64,000 nt of DNA, taken from positions 7,777,206-7,841,205 of the forward strand of contig JAVMKO010000020.1 in assembly GCA_032164245.1 (NCBI GenBank), given 5' to 3'. This document shows, piece by piece, positions 22,500 through 31,639 of the stretch (positions are counted from its first letter, which is position 1; every line of letters begins with the position of its first letter). This DNA is from Sternotherus odoratus. Lineage: Eukaryota; Chordata; Testudines; Kinosternidae. The notes under the pieces were generated by a model. The model was not told the origin of the DNA. It ran no database searches and was given only the letters and a program-made list of their open reading frames with translations. The position numbers and the translations under genes are program-made.

Positions 22500-22700
22500 G
22501 GTCTAATTGACTAGTGGTTAAAGCACTAGCATTAGAGGGATGGAGATGTGGGTTTGAGTCCCAGTTTTGCCACAGACTTTGTGAGCTTGTTCAATTTATT
22601 CAACCTGTCTCCGTGCTTCAGTCTCTCATCCATGAGACAGGGTTAACGATTCACTCTCTTTTTGGCAGCCCTGTCTCTTTGGAGAACTTACCATGAAAAG
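22500..22700 (+). repeat. tRNA-derived SINE with recognisable A and B boxes
   Basis: A-box region 'gactagtggttaaagcacta' and B-box region 'gtgggtttgagtcccag' give a clear tRNA-like RNA polymerase III promoter head, then 'ccgtgcttcagtctctcatc'. The core is shortened. This is the best-preserved SINE head in the window. Confidence 0.78.
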
Positions 22701-22714
22701 AATCGTCCAAAGGG

Positions 22715-22985
22715 AACATTGCCCTAGGATATTGGAGATGTGGGTTAAAATCCCTGTTCTGCCATAGACATCCTGTGACTCAGGGCAAGTCACCTAGCCT
22801 CTCTCTCTCTGCCTCATTATCCCCATTTTCATAGGTGGGAAGCTAGCACTGCCTGTGAGGATGAATATGTGAAAAAGTGTGAGGTACTCAGACACTATGG
22901 TAACAAGTGCCATAGATAGGATGTACAGCACCTAGCATACTGAGTACTCTGAGAAGTACTCTAATAACAATAATAACTCTTAAAA
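22715..22985 (+). repeat. tRNA-derived SINE (second, adjacent copy)
   Basis: 'tgggttaaaatccctgttct', 'gactcagggcaagtcaccta', 'cattatccccattttcatag', then the core and the tail 'tacagcacctagcatactga' with the A-rich end 'aataacaataataa'. It lies directly downstream of another SINE in the same direction. Confidence 0.75.
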
Positions 22986-24752
22986 ACTGAATGAATTTGA
23001 GGTGTACATTTTCCTTGCCAAAGCAACAACTGCTAATAAATAAATTAACAGAAGAAACAATCAACCCCTTCTCTGAAATATTAAGTTCATGATTTTCTAA
23101 GGCTTCAGTTTTACTAATATCAGCAAGCCTCACACATATGGAAGGTACAAGCACTCCAAGACCTGTCGTATGCCACACGACAGGGAGATTACTTGACACA
23201 TATTTTATTTTAAAAATGTCACCAGCTGAAAATTAATCAGACCCATAATGTGTATTTGAATTCATTTATATCACTGTTGGAAGCAATATCTCAAGAGTCT
23301 CAGACAGATGTGTGAAATTTGTTAGCCGGCAGAGCACTCTCAATGGATTAGAAAACACATTCCTCCTCTCCTCCCCCTCCCCCACAGCCAACTCCTTTCG
23401 GCTTTTGCCTCCCTGGTCTTTCTGCACACGCTGAACGTTTCAACGTGGAAAAAATTACACCATCAGCCACCTCTGGACCTTACCTAGATTATCCATATTT
23501 GGGTCCATATTTGCTTCTGGCCTACATGCACTGATGCAGCTTGTGTGATCTCTGGTCACTGTTGCTCTCTCCTCGGTAGAGTTGGAGTGTAATTGAGTTT
23601 TCTGCCTGGTGAAACCCAGAAATGGCCCCATATGCTGATAGAACATAATAGTAGGAATTGCCATTTGTAGAAACCCCAGAGTTCACCCTTGTTAGACGTG
23701 TGCGCATGGTAGATGAATTGGTTATGATAGTGTGCAATACTAGATTGCAGAAAATCAATTATTTGGACGCATTCCAGTGTTGAGGTCTTGTCAAGGTCAG
23801 TCCACATGTGATTTCCTTGTGTTTCCTTTGTGGGCAAGAATAGGTCCCCTCCTGTTTGTTTGTTTTTGTTTAAATCATCAGCAAGTCATACATGTATGCT
23901 TTAATTTGTAGCCTTGCTTAAATTATCCAGAGTCCTTCAAAAGAGAGAGAATCAATTTGACTTTGGCAGCTTTCTCTACGATGCCTGCCAATCACCATAG
24001 TATCTTGGCTATTTTTAAGTCTCCTGAAATCAGTCTGCATTAAGGCAATAGCTGTGCTTGGATTTAAGCCCAGGACTCTATCAATATAAAATGATTTGTT
24101 GCAAGTTTAGAGTTGCTTCATCCCTATTCTCTCTCTTCATTTACATTTTAAGCCCTCATCAAAATGTGGATCAGCAGCACTAGCTAACAGAGCTTTTTGT
24201 GTTTTCCTCTGTTCTTTTATAAGGAATGCCTGACACTTCATATGCTCAAATTCCTTCTCATTGTAGTATTAGAGCCCTTCTCCTTTCTGTTGCTCAAAAT
24301 GGAGGGTCAGGGATCTTGAATGAAAATATCCTCCACTGGCCTTGTCTCTCTTACTCAATTGAAATACCTGGTTGCCAATGCATGTGGAATACTCTGTGTC
24401 ACCCATACTCTAAATTGCATTACTCTTCCGTAGTTGAATTACAGCTCACTGCCACAGGGCTGCAGCCTGAGCGTCTCACTCGGTTCTTGCTCAGTCCTTC
24501 CTCCAATAAAATGCCATTAAGGCCAAAGGAAATGAGCAAGAGTAAGAAAACCAGGATTCAGTCCCTACAAACAGCTGTTGTATATGTGCATCAAGTCATT
24601 GTCTAGCACAAATTTTGTCTAGCTGTACCAGTTGGACTTCAAGTGTGAATTCAACCCCATTTAGTAAAATGGGTGCAAACCACTTTCCAGATGCTCTGAT
24701 TCAGGTGTACGAGTGATTTATTTTGGCTTCATTTAAATCAGCTGGGAATCAG
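22986..24752. other. Unique sequence with old dispersed repeat at its right end
   Basis: Minus-strand open frames 23455-23837 overlap each other in all three frames and so reflect a stop-poor stretch. The 126-codon plus frame 24226-24606 has no recognised domain. 24640-24745 resembles the old 'ttcaggtgta' dispersed repeat. Confidence 0.4.
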
Positions 24753-25031
24753 ACCTGGGCTACATTTGAAATGTAGGTCAACATAGCTATGCCATGCAGG
24801 GTTGTGAAATATCCACACCCCTGAGTATTGTAGATTTTCTGACCCGCCTCATGGTGTAGGTACAGCTAGGTTGACAGAAGAATGTTTACATCACCCTAGC
24901 TACTGTTGCTCAGGAAGTGGTGTTCATACAGATCCATTGGCATGGGCTACATCTACATTATGGGGTTATACTGGCATAATTATTGCTCTTTAGCTTTGCC
25001 GCTGTAGTCGCCATTGTGTAGACATAGCTTA
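24753..25031. mobile_element. Turtle-type MITE with 'ggctacat'/'tgtgtagacatag' ends
   Basis: It opens 'cctgggctacatttgaaatg', runs through 'taggtcaacatagctatgcc', 'aaatatccacacccctgagt' and 'acagctaggttgacagaaga', and closes 'tgtgtagacatagctta'. Order and ends match a very abundant reptile inverted-repeat family whose interior is itself partly palindromic. No clear target duplication was found. Confidence 0.72.
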
Positions 25032-25189
25032 GTTTAAGATAAACTGAAATAAGCTCCTCTTAAAGTGAAGTAAGAGTTTTTGTAGGAGTTTACACCACTT
25101 TAGCCAAATGTGTTTCAAATCTGGTTGAAAGTTGAACAACTGCAACGGTTTCAAGCAAACAAACCCTCAGTCACATTACAGAACACTTC

Positions 25190-25310
25190 TGCATGCAGTG
25201 TTGTAACCGTGTCAGTCTCAGGAGATTAGAAAGACAAGGTGGCTGAGGTAATATCTTTTAGCAGTTGGTCCAATAAAAGATATCACCTCACCCACCTTGT
25301 CTCTAGAACA
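25190..25310. mobile_element. Fold-back Penelope-like tail
   Basis: The left arm 25233-25260 ('gacaaggtggctgaggtaat...') and right arm 25274-25301 ('taaaagatatcacctcaccc...') pair at 26 of 28 positions around a 13-nt spacer. Upstream, 'gtgttgtaaccgtgtcagtc' is the inverted end of the same tail. The structure parallels 12882-13108. Confidence 0.7.
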
Positions 25311-26671
25311 CTTCTGGTTTATCTTTCTTATCTTGACTTCTGTGAAGCTGCACCGGTTTTTTACACCTGCTGAGGATCTGCCTGACGACACTATTGGAAA
25401 ATGAGGAAATGAGGTTTTTCTGCTTGGTCTAAAGATGAGGAGTGTGTGTCAGATGCCATCTCTGTCCCACTTCTGTTCCACAGAGCCATATCACCCCATC
25501 AGCACAGAATTTTCATGCCAAAATAGCCTGAATCTTTATCCAAAACCAGCACATTCTATTGGAACCCAGTCTACACGTTCTACTCAAGAGGCACCACTAG
25601 GTAGGTAGGACACCACATTCTCTACAGGCTGGACTAGATCAACATAGCTCCACTGAAGCCAATACACCTGTGCTGACTTGCATCAGCTGAGGATCCGGTC
25701 CATATAATGAATTGCAATGCTACAACTGGGAAGTGACTGAGACTGGGATAGCCGTGGCAAAGTATTTTGTAGGGTAGACAGAAGTTCTGCTACTGTAAAG
25801 TTTCCTGGGGAATGGCTCTGATCTGAAAACACCATTATTCTGCACCATTCTGCCTTGACCTTTTAAAAATAGCCTTGAATTAATGAAAGACAAAGGAAAA
25901 GAGAAAGAAAAAATAATAATTTTATGGCACCCTAGAGGCAGGTACCCACCGACTGTCGACATAAAAATAACCATAAGAATATGTGTGATCATAAAAGGTT
26001 CAATTATGATGTTGTGTTGCAGAACTAATAAAAAGGTATAAACAGAATATGACCTTGAGATTAAATAAATACCACCCAATCACCAGAACACAGCATTGAG
26101 AAGGATAGTCACTTGGGATTGGCACCGGGCAATTACATGTCAGGTTCTAATTGATAGGGATATAAATATACTGAACCAAGTGTCCAATTCCAGCTGTTCT
26201 TCCAACCTCACAATGTTCCTGCTGACAAGCTGGCAGGTGTCTTTTCATTTATCATTATAATTATTTTTCTAATGATAAAATATCTTACATGTATAGGCTG
26301 CTTTTCATGCCAAAGGATCTCCAAGTGCCTTATGGAAAAACTTTTTGTCCCATCCTTGAAATGCACTTGGCTCTGGTTTTGAACATTGTAGCGGTTTAAC
26401 GGTGCACAGCAATGACACATACGTTGTTAATTACTTGTATTGAACAGATCTGGATTTGGTCAGGGCAGTAGAATTAACAACTCAACTGTTATGAAAAGCA
26501 CCATGAGCTTCTTTTAATAACCATAATTCTGAGGAAATGTTAGTTTTTCTAGTCTTTTTTTGTCCTAGTCTTTTCAAACAGTATCATTGTCCAAAAATCA
26601 ATGAGTGCATATCTGAACCAAACATAACTTCCAAATCTTTTTCAGGAGAGAGAAGCTTTTTCAGTAGAGAG
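25311..26671. other. Unique sequence, nothing recognised
   Basis: The minus-strand frame 25720-26079 (119 codons) is the longest here, has no recognisable domain and lies in A/T-rich DNA. 25360-25690 carries 'acacctgctgaggatctgcc' and 'gcatcagctgaggatccggt', fragments of an old dispersed repeat. Confidence 0.4.
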
Positions 26672-26768
26672 AATTTCAGTTCACCTCTTCCACCACCACC
26701 GTTTCTGCATTTCAACTATATAAGAAATTTCAGTTCACCTCTTCCACCACCACCGTTTCTGCATTTCA
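26672..26768. repeat. 43-bp exact duplication at 54-bp period
   Basis: The block 26672-26714 is repeated exactly at 26726-26768, with 11 bp between. It contains 'ccaccaccaccgtttctgca'. The copies are identical by eye, so the duplication is young, and it lies within the open frame 26537-26818 only by chance. Confidence 0.92.
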
Positions 26769-26869
26769 TGGGTTTCATATTGGAATCTCTGAATCTTTCC
26801 TCACCACCATCAATGTGATCGCGGGTTGAATCAGAAACCGTGGAAGTCCCGTGTTGATGAATCTAATTT

Positions 26870-27166
26870 GTACATGCCAAATGTAGCAGGAGTCTCACAA
26901 ACAGAGCCATGTGTATAAGACTTTGCTTCAAACGCCGTAAGCATATGAAATGGTAATAACGGTCTGATCCATCTACCAGATAAAGGTGCAATAAGGTCAA
27001 TAGATGCAAATTGAAGCTTGAGAAATTCAGACTGGAAAAAAGGTACACATTTTTAACAGTCAGGGTAATTAAATGCTGGAATAACTTACTAACGGCTGTG
27101 GTGAATTCTCCATCGGTAGAAAATTTTAAATCAAGTTTTCTAAGCGATCTGCTCTAGTTTAAACAG
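26870..27166 (+). mobile_element. CR1 LINE, 5' part of a split copy
   Basis: 'gagaaattcagactggaaaa', 'aggtacacatttttaacagt', 'ggtaattaaatgctggaata', 'gtggtgaattctccatcggt' and 'tctaagcgatctgctctagt' are CR1 3' UTR sequence. It stops at 'tagtttaaacag' (27155-27166) and resumes at 29748 after a Penelope-like insertion. The host element is therefore older than the PLE. Confidence 0.88.
27155..27166. repeat. Target-site duplication (left) of the PLE
   Basis: 'tagtttaaacag' here is repeated exactly at 29736-29747, flanking the Penelope-like element. Removing the insert joins two CR1 parts in frame with the CR1 consensus order. Confidence 0.92.
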
Positions 27167-27199
27167 AAGTGACAAAGGGTCCTGTGGCACTTTAAAGAC

Positions 27200-27270
27200 T
27201 AACTAAAGTATTGCAGCATAAGCTTTCGTGGGCTAATACCCACTTCGGCGGATGCATGCAGTGGAAGTAT
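27200..27270 (-). ncRNA. Hammerhead-like ribozyme motif in the PLE 3' tail, probably inactive
   Basis: On the minus strand the sequence reads 'ccgaagtgggtattagccca' followed by 'cgaaag'. This gives a helix II of gtggg/cccac with a six-base loop, then the GAAA box of a hammerhead core. The matching CUGAUGA box is degraded to ccgccga, so self-cleavage is unlikely in this copy. Hammerhead motifs are known from Penelope-like elements in general. A second copy at 4589-4622 has a similar helix followed by the same GAAA box. Confidence 0.5.
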
Positions 27271-27453
27271 CCACGGACAGGTATAAATAGGTAGGCAAGA
27301 ACCAGGTTAGAGATAACAGGGTTAGTCCAATGAGGTTGAACCAGCTTATTATCGCTAATCAGGGAGGGTGAGGTATTCCTCTAGTAGCTGAATTGGAGGT
27401 GTGAACAGCGAGAGAAGAGAAACTGTTCTTGTAGTTAGCTAGCCATTCATAAT

Positions 27454-27973
27454 CTCTATTCAGTCCTGCATTGATTGTATCAAATTTGCAAAGGAATTGC
27501 AGCTCTGCTGTTTCTCTTTGCAGTCTGGTCTTGAAGTTTTTTTTGATGCAATATGGTGACTGTTAAATCTGTAATTGTGTGTGCAGGGAGTTTGAAGTTT
27601 TCTCCTACAGGTTTTTGTATATTGCCATTCCTGATGTGTGTCCATTTATCCTTTTTTTGTAGGGCTGTCCATTTTGGGCGATGTGACATAGCAGAGGGAC
27701 ATTTCTGGCACATAATGGCATATATTACATTGGTAGACATGCAGGTGAATGAACCAGTGATGGTGTGGCTGATCCGGTTAGGTCCTGTGATGGTGTTGCT
27801 GGTGTAGATATATGGGCAGAGTTGGCATCGAGGTTCGTTGCATGGATTGGTTCCTGAGTTAGAGTTATTATGGCGCGGAGTGCTGTTGCTGATGAGAATA
27901 TGCTTGAGGTTGGCGGGTTGTCTGTGTGCCAGGACTGGCCTGCCTCCCAAGGCCTGTGAAAGTGAGGGATTGT
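27454..27973 (-). pseudogene. Penelope-like C-terminal linker and GIY-YIG nuclease region, decayed
   Basis: The frame 27950-27480 on the minus strand continues the PLE coding region on the far side of the hAT insert. Visible are a cysteine-rich linker (EPRCQLCPYI), which in Penelope-like proteins precedes the nuclease, then NVIYAIMCQKCPSAM, the start of a GIY-YIG-type endonuclease domain, and later THIRNGNIQKPVGENFKLPAHTITDL. The segment between, where the YIG half of the catalytic site should be, is out of register, so a frameshift or small deletion has destroyed it. The GIY-YIG nuclease nicks target DNA for reverse transcription in this family. The domain call rests on order and motif resemblance. 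Confidence 0.82.
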
Positions 27974-28002
27974 TGTCCAGTCAGGGCCGGCGACAGGGGG
28001 GT

Positions 28003-28067
28003 ACTACGGGTAGAGCTGTACCGGGCCCCCCGACTTTAGGGGGGCCCGGTACAGCTCTTCCCGTAGT
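28003..28067. repeat. 29-bp-arm hairpin inside the hAT-type element
   Basis: The left arm 28003-28031 begins 'actacgggtagagctgtacc'. The right arm 28039-28067 is its complement with one mismatch in 29, and the loop is the 7 nt 'gacttta'. A subterminal hairpin of this strength is unusual for a simple MITE and may be a fold-back remnant of a longer ancestral end. Confidence 0.95.
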
Positions 28068-28209
28068 CATCCGGCGCGGCTCTCCCCCGGACGAGCGCCT
28101 GTCCCCGGCCGGAGCAGAGAGCCCGGCCAGCGGCAGCGGCTCAGTCCGGGGGAGGGAGGGAGCAGCAAGGGAGGCTCTCGCTGCTCCCCGGCTCTCGGGT
28201 CTCGCTGCT

Positions 28210-28670
28210 GCCAGCTGGTGGGGGGGGCGCCGGCTGGGCTGGGGAGGGGGGGCGGCTGGGCTGGGGAGCCCCCAGCCGCTGTCAGCTGGGGGGGGGGAGC
28301 GCCGGCTGGGCTGGGGGCCCCCCAGCCGCTGTCAGCTGGGGGAGGGGGGAGCGCCGGCTGGGCTGGGGGCCCCCCAGCCGCTGTCAGCTGGGGGCGGCGA
28401 CGGAGCTGGGGAGGGGCGGCTGGGCTGGGGAGCTCCCAGCCGCTGTCAGCTGGGGGGGGGAGCGCCGGCTGGACTGGGGGCCCCCCAGCCGCTGTCAGCT
28501 GGGGGGGGCGGCGCGGCTGGCTGGCTGGGCTGGGGGCCCCCCAGCCGCTGTTGGCTGGGCTGGGGGGGGGGCAGCCACTGTCGGCTGGGCTGGGCTGGGG
28601 GGCCCCCAGCCGATGTCGGCTGGGCTGGGGGGGCCCCGGCTGGGCTGGGGGGGCCCCAAAACTATTAGAG
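28210..28670. repeat. GC-rich minisatellite
   Basis: Roughly 8 imperfect units, each close to 60 bp, built from 'cagccgctgtcagctggggg' and 'cgccggctgggctgggggcc'. The composition is nearly all G and C on a strong strand asymmetry, and it may form G-quadruplexes. It produces long open frames on both strands (27838-28668 plus, 28218-28673 plus, 28067-28750 minus) with Gly/Ala/Pro-rich low-complexity products. These are artefacts, not genes. Confidence 0.95.
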
Positions 28671-28735
28671 TAGGGGGCCCCCAAATTATTAGAGTAGGGG
28701 GCCCCCAAATTTCTGTCGCCGGCCCTGTGTCCAGG

Positions 28736-29735
28736 ATGGGTTGTGATCACTGATGATGCATTGGAAAGGCTTTAACTGGGACTGTAGGTGATGGCCAGTG
28801 GTGTTCTGTTGTTTTCTTTCTTGGGCTTGTCTTGCAGCAGCAGGCTTCTGGGTACATGTCTGGCTCTGTTGATCTGCGTCCTTATTTCCTTGTGCGGGTA
28901 TTGTGATTTTGAGAAAGCCTGGTGAAGATCTTGTAGGTGTTGGTCTCTGTCTGAGGGGTTGGAACAAATCCGATTGTACCTCAGTGGTTGGCTGTAGACA
29001 ATGGATTGTGTGGTGTGTCCGGGATGGAAGCTGGTGGCATGAAGGTAGGCATCGCTGTCGGTAGGTTTTCAGTATAGGGTGGTGTTAATGTGGCCGTGAT
29101 TAATTTGCACCATGATGTCTAGGAAGTGGACCTCCTGTGTAGAGTGGTCCAGGCTGAGGTGGATGGTGGGGTGGAATCTGTTGAAATCATGGTGGAATTC
29201 TTCCAGAGTTTCTTTCCAATGGGTCCAGATGATGAAGATGTCATCAATGTAGCGTAGACAGAGAAGGGGAGTGAGTGGACGAGAGTTGAGGAAGCGTTGT
29301 TCCAGGTCAGCCATAAAGATATTGGCATACTGTGGGGCCATGCGGGTGCCCATAGCGGTGCCACTGGTCTGGAGGTATATATTGTCACCAAACCTGAAAT
29401 AATTGTGTGTGTGTCACAGAACTCAGCAACCACTTGTGCTGTGACATCATCAGGGATACTATTCCTGACAGTTTGTATTCCATCTCTGTGTAGGATGTTT
29501 GTGTAGAGAGCCTCTACATCCATGGTGGCTAGGATGGTGTTTCCTGGAAGATCGCCAATGCATTGTAGTTTTCTCAGGAAGTCGGTGGTGTCACGGAGAT
29601 AGCTGGGTGTGCTGGTGTCATAGGGTCTGAGTAGAGAGGCCACATATCCAGACAATCCTTCAGTGAGAGTGCCAATGCCCGAGATGATGGGGCATCCAGG
29701 ATTTCCAGGTTTGTGAATCTTGGGTAATAGTTTAA
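28736..29735 (-). pseudogene. Penelope-like reverse transcriptase, broken
   Basis: Translating the minus strand gives, in order: LPKIHKPGNPGCPIIS near the start (29700s), then DTTDFLRKLQCIGDLPGNT and ATMDVEALYTNI (the aspartate-bearing RT motif), then in another frame MGTRMAPQYANIFMADLEQR and the catalytic LRYIDDIFIIW. These are the signature blocks of Penelope-like RT, which is related to telomerase RT. The first aspartate motif and the YIDD box lie in different frames (29655-29119 and 29353-29069), so there is a frameshift between them. An in-frame TGA follows TTLY near 29069, where a CGA arginine codon would be expected, consistent with CpG decay. Downstream sequence continues to 28736, where the hAT insert cuts the frame. 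The N-terminal part is missing because the copy is 5'-truncated. It cannot make an active enzyme. Confidence 0.9.
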
Positions 29736-29747
29736 TAGTTTAAACAG
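29736..29747. repeat. Target-site duplication (right) of the PLE
   Basis: 'tagtttaaacag', identical to 27155-27166. Confidence 0.92.
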
Positions 29748-29835
29748 GAATTACTTTAGGGAAGTTCTATGTCCATCTGATATAGGAGGTCAGACTAGAG
29801 ATTTAATCTGGCTTTACAGTCTTTGAATATATGGG
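29748..29835 (+). mobile_element. CR1 LINE, 3' part of the split copy
   Basis: 'gaattactttagggaagttc', 'tatgtccatctgatatagga' and 'ggtcagactagagatttaat' continue the CR1 interrupted at 27166, ending near 'tctttgaatatatggga'. Confidence 0.88.
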
Positions 29836-30951
29836 ATTTAAATATCATGAAACACAAACATTTGTGTGGCAATTTACAGAATTTTTTTAAAGATGTTTGC
29901 AATTTAAATGGGACCAGCCTAGGAAAGAATTATGCTGAATGAATGGAAAGGGAAAAGAAGAGTGAGGATTAAAACAAAGCTGGTGGCTGAGATTTGAAAA
30001 CCCCGGCTGACGTGAATTGTATTACGTTGCATGTGGAGTATGCAAGCTGTTGGTTTTATTAATAAACTGAGACTGAGGTATAACTTGGGGTGGGGGCATA
30101 TGCAATATAGTTTGCAAAAAAGTGCATTATATATATAGTTTGCAAGTAAAAGTGAGGGTGTGTGGATGGATGGGGGCCCGATTCTACATGGAAATCAATG
30201 GGAGCCATTGTAGTAACTTCAATGGGAGTCAGATCAGTCCCTGGAAGACTGAGGGTCTTCAAGGGTTCTGTGGGTGGTGTGAAAGAAGACATAAGTGGAG
30301 GGAAGAGACAAAAGGAACTAGAAGATGAGAATGGTCAGAACATAGGATAGAAGACGGAGGAGCAAGCGAGGAACAATTTGTTTTTCAGGGCCATTGAATC
30401 CTAAATTTTAGCCTTGCTTTGGCATTGAAACCTGTATTCCATACCTGAGCTAAAACCTAACTACAGTGTCAAGAATGGAACCACCATCTCCTTGACCCAT
30501 TTCTGCTCATGACATTCAACTATCACTAGAACACAACTGAGAAGCCTAGGAGGGAGATGCACTGAATTGACGAGGACAATGAAATTAATTGCATTAAATA
30601 CTTACAGGCTGATAATGCAGTTTTCACTCTGAGATGCCATTAAAGGCCTAAGCCATGCTAATTGCTAGGCGCATACTTACTCCGTGTAATAAATTGTTTT
30701 AGTTGCACTAATGCAGACATTACTAGTTGAGCCTCTATGTATTTTGCTGACCACACTGATGAGTTTTAATGTCTCAGTGCTTTTACATTTAGTTAAGCTA
30801 CACATTTTTCAAATGCAATTACATCTGACTTAATACATTAGCTTTTACTGATCAAACTACATTACAGTATTTCACTAACCAACAATTACAGTACATATTA
30901 TTGAATGACATACACAATTTACTCTGATATGTTACATGTGCCAAAAGACCT
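29836..30951. other. Unique AT-rich sequence; candidate conserved block
   Basis: 30185-30235 contains 'aatcaatgggagccattgta' and 'cttcaatgggagtcagatca', an old dispersed repeat. 30560-30940 is non-repetitive, with words such as 'aattaattgcattaaata' and 'tgctaattgctagg'. I cannot tell whether it is conserved. Open frames at 30059-30350 are chance. Confidence 0.4.
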
Positions 30952-31540
30952 ATGTTTATTTTGACTCAATCTTCTATTCTGATGGTCCACCGGGATTACT
31001 GTAATAGATTAATTTTTGATGCATTGTCAATTAAATCATCCATGCCTCTATTATGGAGGCAAAACCATATTTGCGCTGCGACAAAGTACAGGATCTATCA
31101 GATGCGTGTTCTACCTGTATTGCTGTATCGGTCAGGAACCTGGACCTTTCTACAGGCAGAGTTGGAGCAGCTGGAGGCGTTCCATATGCCTGTCAAAGCC
31201 ACTTCCTGAGAATAATGTGGTTTGATTTTGTGCAGAATGTTGTCATTTCACAGAGAACTGACCTTACTTCAATTGCTCATTATATTCAAAAGTGGCATGG
31301 GATGCTTTGCGTCCATATCACCAGCATGGACAAAGCCACCCCAGCTCTCAGACTCTTCATTGATGCAGAACGGGGTGCATGACCTGACCTTACCTGTGCC
31401 ACCTGGGAGACTTGTAGATCACAGGATTGAGCCAGTTCTGGGAATTTACCTACACAGTGTCCAGTGCAATGCTGTCAACCGTGGTCAGTCCAGCTGGCCC
31501 AACCATCCTCAGTAGACTATGTGTGTTTGTTGTCAGCTAA
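30952..31540 (+). pseudogene. Non-LTR retrotransposon ORF2 C-terminal remnant
   Basis: Three short frames line up as one decayed protein. The first (30952-31209) reads TKYRIYQMRVLPVLLYRSGT followed by WTFLQAELEQLEAFHM, the conserved 'LLYGSETW...LEAFHM'-type block just downstream of the reverse transcriptase in many LINE ORF2 proteins. The second (frame of 31053-31382) reads ISQRTDLTSIAHYIQKWHGM and a TSMDKATPA segment, the usual continuation. The third (31222-31515, in the register of the first) gives PPGRLVDHRIEP and then NAVNRGQSSW. At least two frameshifts separate them, and the catalytic RT core is absent. The clade cannot be settled by eye. It is an old, inactive insertion with no endonuclease domain. 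Confidence 0.75.
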
Positions 31541-31639
31541 ACAGCAAACTCGACTGGCTGGGCTGAATTGTTTGCAACTGCAGAATAGAGGCTAAAACGT
31601 TATACAGAAGTGTTGTAACTATGATCCTCTGAATACAGA

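Larger units (their letters stand above)
27974..28735. mobile_element. hAT-type non-autonomous element inside the PLE
   Basis: The ends 'cagggccggcgacag' (27982-27996) and 'ctgtcgccggccctg' (28713-28727) are perfect 15-bp terminal inverted repeats. They are flanked by 8-bp duplications that differ at one base, tgtccagt (27974-27981) and tgtccagg (28728-28735). The 8-bp duplication and 'caggg' ends are typical of hAT transposons. There is no transposase. The interior consists of a long hairpin (28003-28067) and a GC-rich minisatellite (28210-28670). It splits the Penelope-like coding region, so it is the youngest layer of this nest. Confidence 0.93.
27167..29735 (-). mobile_element. Penelope-like retroelement, 5'-truncated, interrupted by a hAT element
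   Basis: The element runs on the minus strand from within the reverse-transcriptase domain (29735) to its 3' tail (27167). It is bounded by an exact 12-bp target duplication, and the insertion site is inside a CR1. The truncation within the RT domain is typical of target-primed retrotransposition. The coding part is broken by at least one frameshift, by a stop and by a 746-bp hAT-type insert (27982-28727). The 3' untranslated part holds the hammerhead-like helix near 27220-27245 and ends near 'aaagggtcctgtggcac' on the plus strand. Confidence 0.93.

Noticed and set aside
22500..22575. Possible tRNA gene (A and B boxes present)
   Set aside because: No cloverleaf: the acceptor and anticodon stems do not pair, and SINE body sequence follows directly.
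24226..24606. 126-codon plus-strand frame
   Set aside because: No family features; flanked by old repeats; no splice-consistent partner seen.
25720..26079. 119-codon minus-strand frame
   Set aside because: Hydrophobic by A/T composition only; no signal peptide or domain that I can defend.
27838..28750. Long Gly/Ala/Pro-rich open frames on both strands (276, 227 and 151 codons)
   Set aside because: They arise from the G+C-rich minisatellite inside the hAT-type element; opposite-strand frames are equally open and no domain is present.
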